From the NCBI RefSeq assembly GCF_947507565.1, contig NC_089183.1, positions 2,170,001-2,234,000 on the forward strand: DNA of 64,000 nt. The letters run 5' to 3'. The first letter of the stretch is position 1. Each line of letters starts with the position of its first letter. Below the pieces are notes generated by a model. It was not told the origin of the DNA, ran no database searches, and was given only the letters and a program-made list of their open reading frames with translations. Shown here one piece after another: positions 11,605-22,199 of the stretch. Source of the DNA: Oscarella lobularis (Eukaryota > Porifera > Homoscleromorpha > Homosclerophorida > Oscarellidae). Made by a program: the position numbers and the translations under genes.

Positions 11605-12790
11605 ACCCGATCCGAAACTTTCTTTGGCCACGTGAGTTTCGTCTGGCTCGATGGTGAGAATGTCGAAAATTCATTCAATGCGATTTTTCATTTCTTCGCG
11701 AGACGCTTCGAGGTTTTGGCAACGACTCAAAGCTACCACTTTCTCTTCTCTAAAACCCCATTTAATTAATTCTTAAAACAGCAATTAATTGTAATTATCG
11801 GAAAATTTCATTCGATTTCTTGTCGCCTAAAAACAGTTCTAATAGACGAATATAGACAATAAAAATAACCAAAATGATGATCTTTCTTCTTCAAAAATGA
11901 CGTTAACCGTCTGCTCTTTCTCAGTCCATTTCACGTCTGCAAAGGTACCAAATTAATTAAAAAGCAAAATACTGGCTTAGACCTCATTGCTCTTCGCAAC
12001 GACGCTTGTCTTTAGCGAAAATTGTTTCAGCGCACGTGGTTTCAGCACCAGTGTCTCTGAAATATAGGCATTATTAATCAGCCAGTTTTTCTTCTAAGAC
12101 CATGCCGCGTTGACATTTTATCTTTTCAGTAGAACGCATTCACGTCGAAGACGTTCCAATTCGCGCTGGATTATTTCCATTTTCCGACGTTCAATCAGCG
12201 TAGACGAAAGCAACTAGCTCCTGTTCAATTTTCATGTAAGAATCGTTTTGAAAATCTTAATCAACAAACAAAATAATTAATATAAAGCATAATCCTTTTA
12301 ATTAATTACTGCAATACCGAGATAAAGAATTTCATTCTCATGATAGACAAGCTCGCTTCTGCGCAATGAGACGCGGCATGAGAAACGTTGTTGCCATCCA
12401 TCTAAAGTAAATATAATCAAAGACACGCGGATACTATATTACTCTAACGAACCAGCTACACTTTGCAATCATCGATGTCTAATAGGTAAAGGACTCAGAA
12501 GACAATGCGATTTTTCTTTGAATTCTCCTTCCGACAATCGATATCAAAATCCATGGTCGACCATGCAACTTTAGCAACTTCATTAATTTGTATCATTTAT
12601 CAACCTCGCAGCTTACTTTAGTATATAATTCACAACGAAGGAATGACTATCGTCATTCCAAGGGCAGGGGCGATATTCCTCGATGTGCGTGGCTACTTCG
12701 ATCCCCTCTATTTCTTTTGAATCGAGCAGATGAACGCTTCCAAAGTGATCTCGGCCACGATTCGTCGGACGCCATGTTTTAATTGCGCAG
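11605..12790 (-). pseudogene. Decayed kelch / coiled-coil / kinase gene copy
   Basis: Read on the minus strand, pieces follow the order of the intact gene at 26392-29018. First comes a kelch fragment (12613-12790: VHLLDSKEIEGIEVATHIEE against VYRLDLKEMVWIKVATPVEK), then a coiled-coil exon (about 12247-12124: SYMKIEQEL, then out of frame ERRKMEIIQRELERLRREC). A third piece (about 11750-11610: REEKVVALSRCQNLEASREE, stop, IFDILTIEPDETHVAKES, GSGSG) reaches the kinase glycine loop. The kinase itself is missing. Frameshifts and an in-frame TGA show it is dead. It is inverted relative to the other family members in the window. Confidence 0.75.
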
Positions 12791-12796
12791 GTCTGT

Positions 12797-13045
12797 GTCA
12801 GTGGCGGCGGAAGGTGCGTCAAGTAAGGAGGGCAACTTTGTGCGCCTTAGGCGCGCACTAGCCTCGCAAGCCAGGCTCTCCCGTAGTGAAGCGCGCTACG
12901 CGTCCACTACTGGGAGAAATTTTTTGCGCATGGGCGTGGTTACTCTCATTTTTATTGACGCTAAACGCGCAAATTTTAGAGGGGGCACTGCCCCCGTAAA
13001 AAATTTTTGTGGGGGCACGTGCCTCAAGTGCGCCCCCTGATCCGC
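12797..13045. mobile_element. Possible hAT-like short element
   Basis: Starts CAGTGGCGGCGGA and ends TCCGCCGTAG, with GGGGGCA...TGCCCCC words inside near the right end. The start CAGTGGCGGA and its complement are common ends of hAT-type elements, but the inverted match here is short and imperfect and no target duplication is clear. A second GC-rich palindromic stretch (GGGTGGGCCCGGGTGGGCC and GGCCCACCC) follows at 13170-13203. Low-confidence call. Confidence 0.3.
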
Positions 13046-13339
13046 CGTAGCTATGGCGCGGGATTCGTGCCATAAATCGTTCTTTTATTGAAGCCGTACA
13101 CGTACGTGCCTACGTAGAGAAATCAAGGATATTTTTCTAAGCTAGGGTACGTTCTTATGCAAACAAGTGGCGTAACAAGTGGGTGGGCCCGGGTGGGCCA
13201 GGCCCACCCAAAAAAAAATTCCAACGTATAAACGGAAATTAAATGTATTCACCTTTTATAATTTGAATGGGAATTTCTGCTATCATATCGTCTAAGTTAA
13301 CGTTGTGGCTCTAACCAGCAGGCATATGCTTCATGCTTC

Positions 13340-14225
13340 TTGGTACTGATACATTTTGTGTTTATTGCCGTTGCAACAAGTCTCTGTACATTGTTGGTTT
13401 TAATAATTACAATTCAAATTGTAATTTGGTGTAATAAACGTCTCACATGTAAATGCACTTACAAGCGTCGCACGACAGAAGGACACGTGCCTATCACACA
13501 AAATGTCGTTGAAATGCAAACCTGTTTGAATAAAGTTTGGGATTCTGACATCGTTACGGAAATAGGTGACTTGGGCATTTGTCCTACACGTCTAGTGGTA
13601 GAAAAAGACATTGGAGAAGGTCAATTGATTAAAAGACCCACTTGAGAGATGCATATAAACCTTTTTGTAGGTAATGTCGGAAGAGTCTATAAGTACGTGT
13701 CTGTTTAGACGGGAGTACTGTTGCCGCAAAATCAGCTAAATCAGGTAATAGATGCATTTGAATATGTGTACAAATCCTATTGAATGATGTAGAAGTGAAC
13801 GTTCGTGATTGAATATTAGAAGCCCTTCGAATGAAATGACTCAGTCACCAAAATGTTCTGAAGTTGATTGGCATTTGCTGGTCGCCCAATCCCGAAGATG
13901 AGCAATACTACAGACCTTTGTTACTGCTTCCCTACATGGTTTTGCAAGACTTGAGGAAATATTTGCGCAAGCAGCAATCACTTTATATTCTCGGTTCTCC
14001 AGCTGAGGATGACACAGGCGTAGCTTTTTCCCGTGATGTAACAATTTTGTTATTTCCTATTTTCTTAGTTTAATTGGGTGTGATTGTTTTTAGCTTTTCA
14101 GACTTCTTCAGTTTGGATATCAAATTGCGAAAGGAATGGAGTATTTGTCAGGGAAAAATATACTACATCGAGATTTGGCAGCGCGGAACTGCATGTATTG
14201 ATCAGCGTCTTCAATCGTTCTACTT
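13340..14225 (+). pseudogene. Partial LDLa-receptor tyrosine kinase copy (membrane segment to catalytic loop)
   Basis: Begins in the membrane exon (LCTLLVLIITIQIVIW), keeps the juxtamembrane region and glycine loop start (EKDIGEG), then breaks. The loop exon is frame-shifted with a stop (GTGTCTGTTTAGACGG against CTGTTAAACGG in copy A), and the next exon has stops at GTGATTGAA and AAATGACTC. It keeps the C-lobe start ([12 protein letters not shown]) and the catalytic loop ([10 protein letters not shown] region), then loses homology. The LDLa ectodomain and the kinase end are absent. The homologous short intron is 48 bp here. Confidence 0.85.
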
Positions 14226-14258
14226 TTATATAATTGAACGAGCAGGGGCGGTAATGAT

Positions 14259-14329
14259 TAGCCTCGTCTCAGATCCTTTCTCGATCACTTGACAGACGGG
14301 AAAGCGAGAGAGGGTCTGAGACGAGGCTA
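14259..14329. repeat. Hairpin (25-bp inverted repeat) at the pseudogene breakpoint
   Basis: TAGCCTCGTCTCAGATCC and its near-perfect inverted copy GGTCTGAGACGAGGCTA form stems of about 25 bp around a loop of roughly 19 bp. It sits where homology of the partial receptor copy to copies A and B ends, between that fragment and the 5' flank of copy B. It may be a small foldback element or the footprint of the rearrangement that joined them. Confidence 0.6.
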
Positions 14330-14338
14330 CTACGAGAT

Positions 14339-15001
14339 GATGCGTGATGATGCGCTTGACCGCGGGCTCACATGCAACTGCTAAAGACCCGCGAAACGTG
14401 GCCTGGTGAGTCGTCTGACAACGCGGCCTCACTGAAACCGTACGTACGTGAAGCCGTACGTGTACGTGCGTGCATGCAGGATATTTTTCTAAGCTAGCGT
14501 ACGTTCTTATATGCGTATTTTGTGACTCGATCGTTTGTTACGTCTTGCCATATATACACCGTGCGCGTCACGTCACTGTTTAACTGACCATGAACAAGAA
14601 GCACGCAGGTGTATATTAGATTGCGATACTATACGTAGGCTGGTACGCGCTGTGCAATGCGTACGCTTCCCCCGCGAAGACCTACTTCAGCGCACTTAGT
14701 CAGTGCCTATACATACGCTCCTAAAGCTTCACTTGCCGTGCGTGAATGGCTCGCACGCTGTCTCAGCTTTTGTCTGAGAAAACGGCCAAAGCGTATATAG
14801 TGGCTCATTTCTACGTCAGCCACTAATTAGATCACGTCGATGCATCCGTTGACGTCACATGTACAGTGCCCACAAAGTCCTTCTCTCGTTAGGTCACTTT
14901 GACTTAGTTTAATAAGTTTCAGCCGAGAGCTTATAGAGAGCTATGCCTGGGCTCTGAGATAGCAGTGTCCTAAATAAAATTTTACCTTCTCTTTTGTATA
15001 G
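14339..15001 (+). promoter_or_regulatory. 5' flanking region of LDLa-receptor kinase copy B
   Basis: Collinear with 5722-6361 upstream of copy A, with small indels, up to the shared acceptor TATAG before the ectodomain exon. The promoter and first exon are expected here but could not be pinned down. A candidate start codon in matching context lies at about 14942. Confidence 0.45.
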
Positions 15002-17852
15002 GTCTTATATTGCTCGCTTTCTTTCTGCTGATACGCGCAGTGCAACTTGAATCCGCCAAACGGTGCCTATTCACATGCACGCATCGCGGTGATTTTCAAT
15101 GTCTCAACGGACAGTGCATTTCTCGACGTCATCGTTGCGACGGAAACGTCGACTGCGGCGATGGCTCAGACGAAAACATTGATTGCGAACAACGGAGGAA
15201 ACGTTCCAGCTGCATCTCTTCCAACGAATTTCAGTGCAAAAATGGACTATGCATTCCTTCAGCATGGTACTGCGACGGTGACAACGACTGTGGCGATTTT
15301 TCAGATGAAGGTAACTGTTCTAGCTACTGCCGCCAACAACCGTCACTGTTATGGTGCAAAAATGACGACCGTTGTATTCCTCTATCTTTTCGCTGCGACG
15401 GTCGCAACAACTGTGGCGATTTTTCAGATGAACGTAACTGTTCTAGCTCCTGCCGTCAAGATTCGTCACTGTTTTAGTGCAAAAATGACGACCGTTGTAT
15501 TCGTCGAGCTTATCGCTGCGACGGTGACAACGACTGTGGCAATTTATCAGATGAACTATGCTGTGATGGGAACACTAGCAGCCAGGCTTGGAAGTGCGAT
15601 GACGGAAGTTGTATACATCAAAGTTACCGCTGTGACGGTGACAAGGACTGTGTCGATTTATCAGATGAACAAAACTGTTTTAGCCACTGCCAGAAAAATA
15701 TGTCAATGTATTGGTGTAAGAATAACAGCCGTTGTATTCCTCGAAGCTTCCTTTGCAATGGTCACAACGACTGTGGCGATTTATCAGATGAACTATGCTG
15801 TGGTGGGAAAATTAGCAGCCTGACATGGAACTGCGAGGACGGAATTTGTATTCATCAAAGTTACCGCTGCGACGGTGGTTACGACTGCCAAGACCAGTCA
15901 GACGAAAAAAACTGCGGTAGGACATGCATCATACCACTTTCCGCAAAAACATGCATGATAGCAAAGTAACTTCTCCAGTAGTATGCGTTCTTTGTGATCA
16001 GATATCTCAGATTAGCCAAAACCCCATAACTGCATTTGCTCAGTATCAAAATTTGGCAAAGGCAAAGAAAGACTGCAAAAACGCTGACGTTAGGCTGTTT
16101 GAAATTGTACACTTCCTAAAATAGTAATGAAGCTAGAGTACTTTCGGAAAAATAATTGGGATTATATAACGGCACGTGATTGCGAGCCAATCAGGAGCGC
16201 TCATTAGAGTGGTGTATCTCGGTTATCCTTCCGGCGTATACACCACTCTTCCGGCCGATACACCACTCATCCGGGTTAAAAGTAGCAGATCGCGTTTGAA
16301 TTAGCGCTCCTGATGGGCTCGCCATCGCGTCCCATCCCTCTCGCCGTAGTTGTGTAACATATACGTATACCCTTCCACACTGAAAATAGAAGATGATGAT
16401 CTATTGACCTCTTTTTAGACTTTGAAAATTCTGAAAATTCTTCTGTGACTATTGCTGTTTCAACATGTCTCTGCGTGGTGATAATTTTGATAATTACTCC
16501 TGCAATGATATATTGGAGTAGAAAAAATTTTGTCTGTGAACGTCGCACGAAAGAAAGAGAAGTGCCTGTCATGCTAAATGTCGTTGAAATGAAAACCTGC
16601 TCCAATGGTCTTTGGGATTCTGACATTGTTGCAAAAATAGGTGGCTTGGGCGTTTGCCCAACACGCCTAACGATAGAGAAAGACATCGGGGAAGGTCCAT
16701 TACCTAAATAACCCGTTTGAGAAATGCTCAATAATCTGTTTGTAGGTTATTTCGGAAGAGTCTACAAATGTCTTTTAAACGGAAGAGTTGTTGCCGCAAA
16801 ATCAGCTAAATCAGGTCATAGATATACATTTGAATACGAGTGCGAAAGTCTATTGAACAATGTAGGAGTGAACATGCGTGATTTCATATTTGAAGCCCTT
16901 CGAATGAAATGCCTTAGTCATCAAAATGTTATGACGTTGCTTGGCATTTGCTGGTCTCCCAATTCTGAACACGAGCAATACTACAGACCGTTGATACTGC
17001 TTCCGTACATGGTTTTACAAGACTTGAGAAAATATTTGCGCAAGCAGCAATCACTTGATGTTCTAAGTTCTCCAGCTGAAGACGATGAAGACGTGGCTAT
17101 GCCCCGTGACGTAACTTTTGCTGCTATTATATATTTCATTTCGCTTATTTCTGCGATCTTAGCTTTTTAGACTTCTTCAGTTTGGATATCAAATTGCAAA
17201 AGGAATGGAGTATTTGTCAGGAAAAATGTTACTACATCGAGATTTGGCAGCGCGGAATTGCATGCATTGATCAACGTTTTCAATCGTTCAACTTTTATTC
17301 ACCAAGTGAATGGTTTTAGGGTAGACTGGGATCTCACTATCAAAATATCCGATTTTGGATTAGCCCGAGCACTGGAAAAAGAACAGGACTACTACCGGAA
17401 TACACCAGGCAAAGCTGGTCTCGCAATTCGCTGGGTTGCGCTAGAAGGTATATCGGAAGGAATATTTACAACAAAAAGTGACGTCGTGAGTCAGGTCAGA
17501 GCGCAAACTAGAACAAGTATAGTAATTTCGTGTCTATGCAGTGGTCGTATGGCATTACGTTGTGGGAAGTGATGACAATGGGAATGACTCCATATACTGG
17601 GGTTCCTGTCGCTAGCCTTGTAGAGGGAATGCGACTCAACCAACCTAAGCATTGTCCTGATCGAATGTAAACTACTAACGATCATTCATATCGCGCCGTT
17701 GCTTTGACTATTTGTTTGTCTAATGAAGGTTCAAGATAATGGCTGACTGTTGGTTGGAAAACCAAGAAGAACGACCGTCGTTTCAGCTATTGGACAACGA
17801 TGTCAGTGAGTTCATGTTGACAACCAAAGCAGCAGAATACACAAGTGTTTAG
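15002..17852 (+). CDS. LDLa-receptor tyrosine kinase copy B, with a nonsense codon in the ectodomain
   Basis: Same exon plan as copy A: ectodomain exon 15002-15916, membrane exon 16419-16694, glycine-loop exon 16746-16814, and so on to the stop TAG at 17850-17852. The ectodomain has seven LDLa repeats, not nine. In the fourth, the codon that is Trp in copy A repeats (F/L-W-C) is TAG (15475-15477). After it the frame stays open through the remaining repeats, the membrane helix ([16 protein letters not shown]) and the kinase ([36 protein letters not shown]). A 12-nt in-frame deletion removes about four residues after PVASLV in the C-lobe. Either a young pseudogene or an allele making a short secreted LDLa protein. 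A sequencing error cannot be excluded. Confidence 0.75.
16165..16355. mobile_element. Short inverted-repeat element in an intron of receptor copy B
   Basis: This stretch is absent from the same intron of copy A (about 7760-7800). It carries inverted words GCGAGCCAATCAGGAGCGCT (16183-16202) and AGCGCTCCTGATGGGCTCGC (near 16303-16322), and repeated ACACCACT / AGTGGTGTAT words between them. Presence in one paralog only marks it as a later insertion of a MITE-like element. Confidence 0.6.
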
Positions 17853-18031
17853 CAGCCGACAGTGACTGTTGAACTCTCTTACTGTTTCAAACTAGTTTAG
17901 GCATTACAACAGTCAATGACGTCTAGCTGATTTTTAGTTATGGATTTCGTTTGTGTTGGTATCTTTTTCGCATAGACTAGATAACTGGTGCTGCTGAAAC
18001 TTGAGTGAAACTCGACTAGTGCAGAAATTAC

Positions 18032-18150
18032 CTGAAATTGAAAGTCGAACACCTTGTTGGGGTCTATATCCCCGGGTAGAATGTCACCACCCGCCTGGAG
18101 GAAAGTAACTGCGCTCTCAAGCTCGTTATTACTAACGACGCATTTCATTT
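18032..18150 (-). CDS. Exon of an unidentified gene, UBA-like, copy B
   Basis: On the minus strand, an open exon reads KCVVSNNELESAVTFLQAGG then DILPGDIDPNKVFDFQFQ and ends at a CAG|GTAATT donor. Its counterpart at 9478-9603 has the same protein sequence with two substitutions, then a frame change. The conservation in frame suggests a real exon of a minus-strand gene that converges on the receptor. Other exons were not found. The NNELESAV-FL pattern recalls ubiquitin-associated (UBA) helices; this is inference only. Confidence 0.5.
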
Positions 18151-18801
18151 CAAAGAGTCTTGTTGACGATCTAATGATCTAATTAATTAACATCGATGTT
18201 CTTCAGGTAGACATATTTACTGCACATGATGTTAGGAGCGAGAAAAGCTCTTAGAGACAATAGGACTAATGACGTTGAATCTCCCTCAAGTGAGAACGAT
18301 TCTCTAATTTGAAAATGACTGCGCTACATTGGAGCGTTCGCTTTACATTCGCGCGGCGGCCGGCTGGCCGGGTTCCTCGCGCGGGGCCCCGATCTGCTTG
18401 ATGATCGAAGGCGACCGCCATTTGGAAGAGAGACGACGAAGCTATGCTAGTATAACAACCCCGCGCGGTCAAACAGTTCGTGCGAGTCCAAATTGGCAAA
18501 GAAAGATCGCTTCGGGGATCCGGAAAAGAAAGCGTCCTGTCCAATGCTTCCCAGAACTTGAGAGTGAGCTAGCTATCGATTGCGAAGCGATTCGCAGTTG
18601 TAGATCGCTGCAGAAAATGATCGAGGCGAATGTGCATGATTGCGTCCGGATATCGCTCCGAAAAAAGAGGCACCCGATATATCGCCCATACTCTTACCGA
18701 CGCCGTATTTTGCATCATTGTTGGCTCCTAACTCGTCGCCGAAATCGGCTGTTTTCTTCGCCTAAAGCCACGTTCTTCACCGTTGCGTTCTTCTAGATCA
18801 C

Positions 18802-19242
18802 GTGTTCGTTCTCCTATCGTCGAGGACACACCCACAGCTCGCTCGCTCGAACGGTAAATTAACCGTAAAAGACGACACAAGTCGTCGTTTCCTATTCTCT
18901 CCGTTATCGGAAGACGAAAAACGAAGGTCTTCCATGCGAAAGCGAAGGGAGTATCGAGATCTTCAGCGGATATGTCAAACGTCACCGTATAAACAAAAGA
19001 AAGCGATAAAGGAGATTGTTAAAAGAACGACTTTGCGTCGTTCGTTTCCTACCGTGGGCGTTTCGAATCTCGTGGTTGCGACGCCGGACGCTAGCAAATG
19101 CATGCAATTTAATTATTACCTGCAGACCAATCCCGTGAAGCTTAATTTGCATGACGACATGTGGGAGTCTGCTCATTGGTCAAGAGCGGCTACTGTACCA
19201 GAGACTAAGGAAATCGGTTTGTATTTTTATGACCCTATCTAG
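18802..19242 (+). CDS. Hypothetical basic protein or terminal exon
   Basis: Open frame ending in TAG at 19240-19242 (…IGLYFYDPI). The first ATG in frame is at 18934 and would give 102 aa: a basic start (MRKRREYRDLQR), Lys/Arg-rich middle and a C-terminal part with aromatic residues. It begins just past the breakpoint of the duplicated receptor block (about 18805), so an upstream exon may be missing. No family recognised. Confidence 0.4.
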   Translation: MFVLLSSRTHPQLARSNGKLTVKDDTSRRFLFSPLSEDEKRRSSMRKRREYRDLQRICQTSPYKQKKAIKEIVKRTTLRRSFPTVGVSNLVVATPDASKCMQFNYYLQTNPVKLNLHDDMWESAHWSRAATVPETKEIGLYFYDPI

Positions 19243-19419
19243 TTGAAATTTAGTTTACAGTAGATTGTAAGTGCATGCATGATAGAGCCTTTGTCGAATG
19301 ACATTTACCGCCTACATACATACGTTTCCGGCACGTGAGCTGAAAATCACCTTATACTTCCATATGCGTCATCAAGCTTTGCCAAAACTCTGAGTGTCTT
19401 CCAATCGTCAACGTTATCC

Positions 19420-21426
19420 ATGGTTTCTGCGGACAAAAATGTTATATTCTGCATTCTTTTATATTTTTGCTGCGTCAGTCGAGCCCAGTTCCCGACGGCT
19501 TGCGTGCGAAACGTAACTCGCTACGTCAGCGGCGGCGATGGCGTCGAAGCGCAAGAACTATAACTCCTGTCTGCTGTCCTGACGCTTGCGGTGCCGGTGA
19601 GACATAACACATAGCACTGCATTCCACCCATGCATGCATGATCTTTATAAGTAATGAGCCAGAGGATTTTGCACTTTCAGTTTCCGTGACGTACACGTTT
19701 TTTCCTGTATCTTTGCTTGCTTATGCGAATAATGCAAAAACGCAATCAACTCGATTTTTAATTTAGGCGAGAGAAGAGGAGAATGCACTAGAGCTCCTAC
19801 TCCAAAGTACAATCTTGATTTAATCAATGCAACCGGCAATCATTCGTGCCACATAACTGGTAAGAAAAGTTTGCGCGAGTTCTAAACGTTTGGTTTATTT
19901 AATTAAACGAGTTTCGTGCTCTTAAAATGTTTTATCTCTAAATGACTAGCCCAGCGTTTTTTTAGACGTACGCCTTCTGTGGCCCAGCGCATTCAACTTT
20001 ACGCACACGTGCACTTGCAAGAACAACTGGGCGGGGCCGGATTGCTCAAGATGCGCGTTTGGCTACGCGGTGACGACCCTGTTGAATGGAACGCGCGTCT
20101 GCACAAAGTCGGCGAATCGAATCAAACGCAAATCCACCCTAAGTCTTAGCGACGCCGAGTGGAAAACATACACCGACACCCTTCTGAAGGCGGCCGTTAC
20201 GCCCAGCAATTACTCTGTTCTAATTGGAAATTTTTCCGATCGCGATAACTGGCGTTTTGTTCCTGTGACTGTTTACGACTTCGTAGTTTGGCTTCACTAC
20301 TTCGCCTCCAAAGACAACAACGACCAAACGCCAACGTGCAACTACGCACACGAATCATCGGGCTTTTTGACGTTTCATCGTTGGTTCTTACTCGTCGTTG
20401 AAAGCATGCTGAGGAACGTCAATCCTGCTTTTTTCATACCCTACTGGGAATGGACAAACGAAAAGTCGGTGGGCGATCTCTACAGCAAAGCGCATTTGGG
20501 CACAGCTCTCACCTGGGAGGACATCAAGGACAAATATCCGAATGCTAGTGGTTTGGCGCGCTGCGGCATCGAAGATCCCATACTAAACGCTCAAAACGGC
20601 CCGTTTGCGAACTGGAAGACAATGTGCACTAACTTGACGAGCGTCGTCAACGGATTCAACTGTGACCCTAACAACCCGGAACAGAGACGACCTCTTCAGC
20701 GTTGCCTCGGTTGCTGTCAAGTCGACGACTGCTGTCACGATGGCGAAATCATCCGGCAGAGAGCCGTCTATTCTCCCCCGCGCTTCCCACGTGGCTTATG
20801 CTCTCGAAGCGTCCAACTTCGATTTGCCCGAATGGACGACGAAAACGCAAAGGGAGTCGTTTCGAAATCGTCTTGAGGGCTTCGCTGAGCCGGTTCCTCC
20901 GTACGACGCCGATCACGATCAGCACTACGTTCACAATCAAGTGCACATATTCGTTGGGGGAACGCAAGTTCCGCTGTCTCCTAATAGCCCTTATTTTTGG
21001 CTTCATCACGGCATGATCGATTACGTGTTCGAACAGTGGATGAGCAATCACAGCAATAGTACGTTTAGGCCTACCGCAAAGGAAGCCAACGAGAAGCCGC
21101 TTGCGCATCCTGGCCATAATCCTGAAGAATACATTGTTCCGTTTTTTCCCACTGTCACTCACCTTGACGTGTTTAAGCCTGCTTCCGAGTTCGGGTACGA
21201 ATATGAATCTTCTTCTGGAAGCGAACCTTCAGAATCGCCTCCAAATCCAACCACAACCCCTTCCACAACAACGTCATCAGCAAAAAAGCAAGATACCTTC
21301 CTTGTCTTGGGTGCTTCTTCTTCTTCTTCTGGGTATCGTTGTGGCGAAAATAAAAGAGTAAAGCAATCGGACTCTTTTATACATGCAGCCAAAATGCGCT
21401 ACTTAATTGCTTGTGTATGCATGTAG
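19420..21426 (+). CDS. Tyrosinase (type-3 copper oxidase), probably membrane-anchored
   Basis: Exons: 19420-19596, 19767-19859, 19966-20709, 20762-21426. The ATG at 19420 opens a signal peptide (MVSADKNVIFCILLYFCC) followed by QFPTACVRN, matching the animal tyrosinase start; the next block (VCCPDACGA) is in another frame, so exon 1 carries a frameshift. Exons 2 and 3 give RGEC, DVRLLWPSAFNF, and an EGF-like segment (CTCKNNWAGPDCSRCAFGY). CuA ligands: HYF, AHES, FHRW. CuB ligands: VHNQVH and WLHHGMIDY. The family would use these six His to oxidise phenols. A 52-bp intron (20710-20761) restores the frame. The annotated frame ends without a membrane helix, but another frame at 21300-21361 reads SWVLLLLLLGIVVAKIKE-stop, a typical C-terminal anchor. 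Two frame breaks therefore flank an intact catalytic core. Confidence 0.8.
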
Positions 21427-21671
21427 TGTGTTTTCTTATCATGTTTCTTTTTTACGCGTCTCCTGCTATTTGATGTGCGCTGTTATGTTTTGACTCATTC
21501 TGTCGTTGCTGTTTTTCTAGTTCTCTTTCAAATTTCATTCAGTGTGTACGTTGCATTGCATTTCGCGCTCCGGTTCATTTCAATTGCCTTTCTTTGCATT
21601 TAGAAGGGACTCCCTAGTCTAATTAATTAAATAATCATTTATGCTTTAGGCTCACATGCAGAGACACTTAG

Positions 21672-21782
21672 GTATTTTCAACAAAAAGCGAGGTTGTGAG
21701 TCAGTTAGAGCGTAAAACTAGACCTAGTGTATAGTTAATTAACGTTGTCTGTTACGCGCAGTGGTCATAAATGGCGTTAGGT
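21672..21782 (+). pseudogene. Relic of an LDLa-receptor kinase exon-intron junction
   Basis: About 110 bp match the copy A/B segment spanning IFTTKSDV, its GTGAGT donor, the short intron and the start of WSYGI (shared CAACAAAAAG, TTGTGAGTCAG, CAGTGGTC.TA). It has point changes and a small insertion. This is a fourth trace of the receptor family, about 4 kb beyond copy B, on the far side of the tyrosinase. Confidence 0.6.
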
Positions 21783-22199
21783 TAATTAATTTAATTAAAA
21801 AATTGCTCTTGGATTATTACTTTGTAAGTGGTGCATGCATGCATGAGACAGTAGGAGCGTATCGTATAGTTGAAGATGATGAGAGCGCGAAACATCCGTG
21901 CGTTCCCGGCGGAGAATTGCGCATTGCAATGAGCAGTCGAATAATATCTATAACGCGTACGTGCTCTATTCCTACTGCGTCCCGCGCCTGTTCCTATAGT
22001 ACTGCTGCAGCGATCAACTGCGCGCGAACACGCTTCATTTCAGGCCATTTGAACGTGCTGCGCGGGAGTGGTGCTGCAATGATAGCCACAAAGTCTGCCA
22101 TCTAACGGCTCGATCCCTAAATGTCCAAATGCGAATATTGCTGCAAGCTACACGCGTACGATGCGCTGCTCCCGATCCAGTCACTTTCGTCTCTGCGGA
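21783..22199. other. No supported gene
   Basis: One plus-strand frame (21761-22105) is open for 114 codons and another, overlapping, is nearly open with one stop, but neither shows a recognisable motif or splice context. A TGCATGCATGCATG run lies near 21834. I leave it unannotated. Confidence 0.3.
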
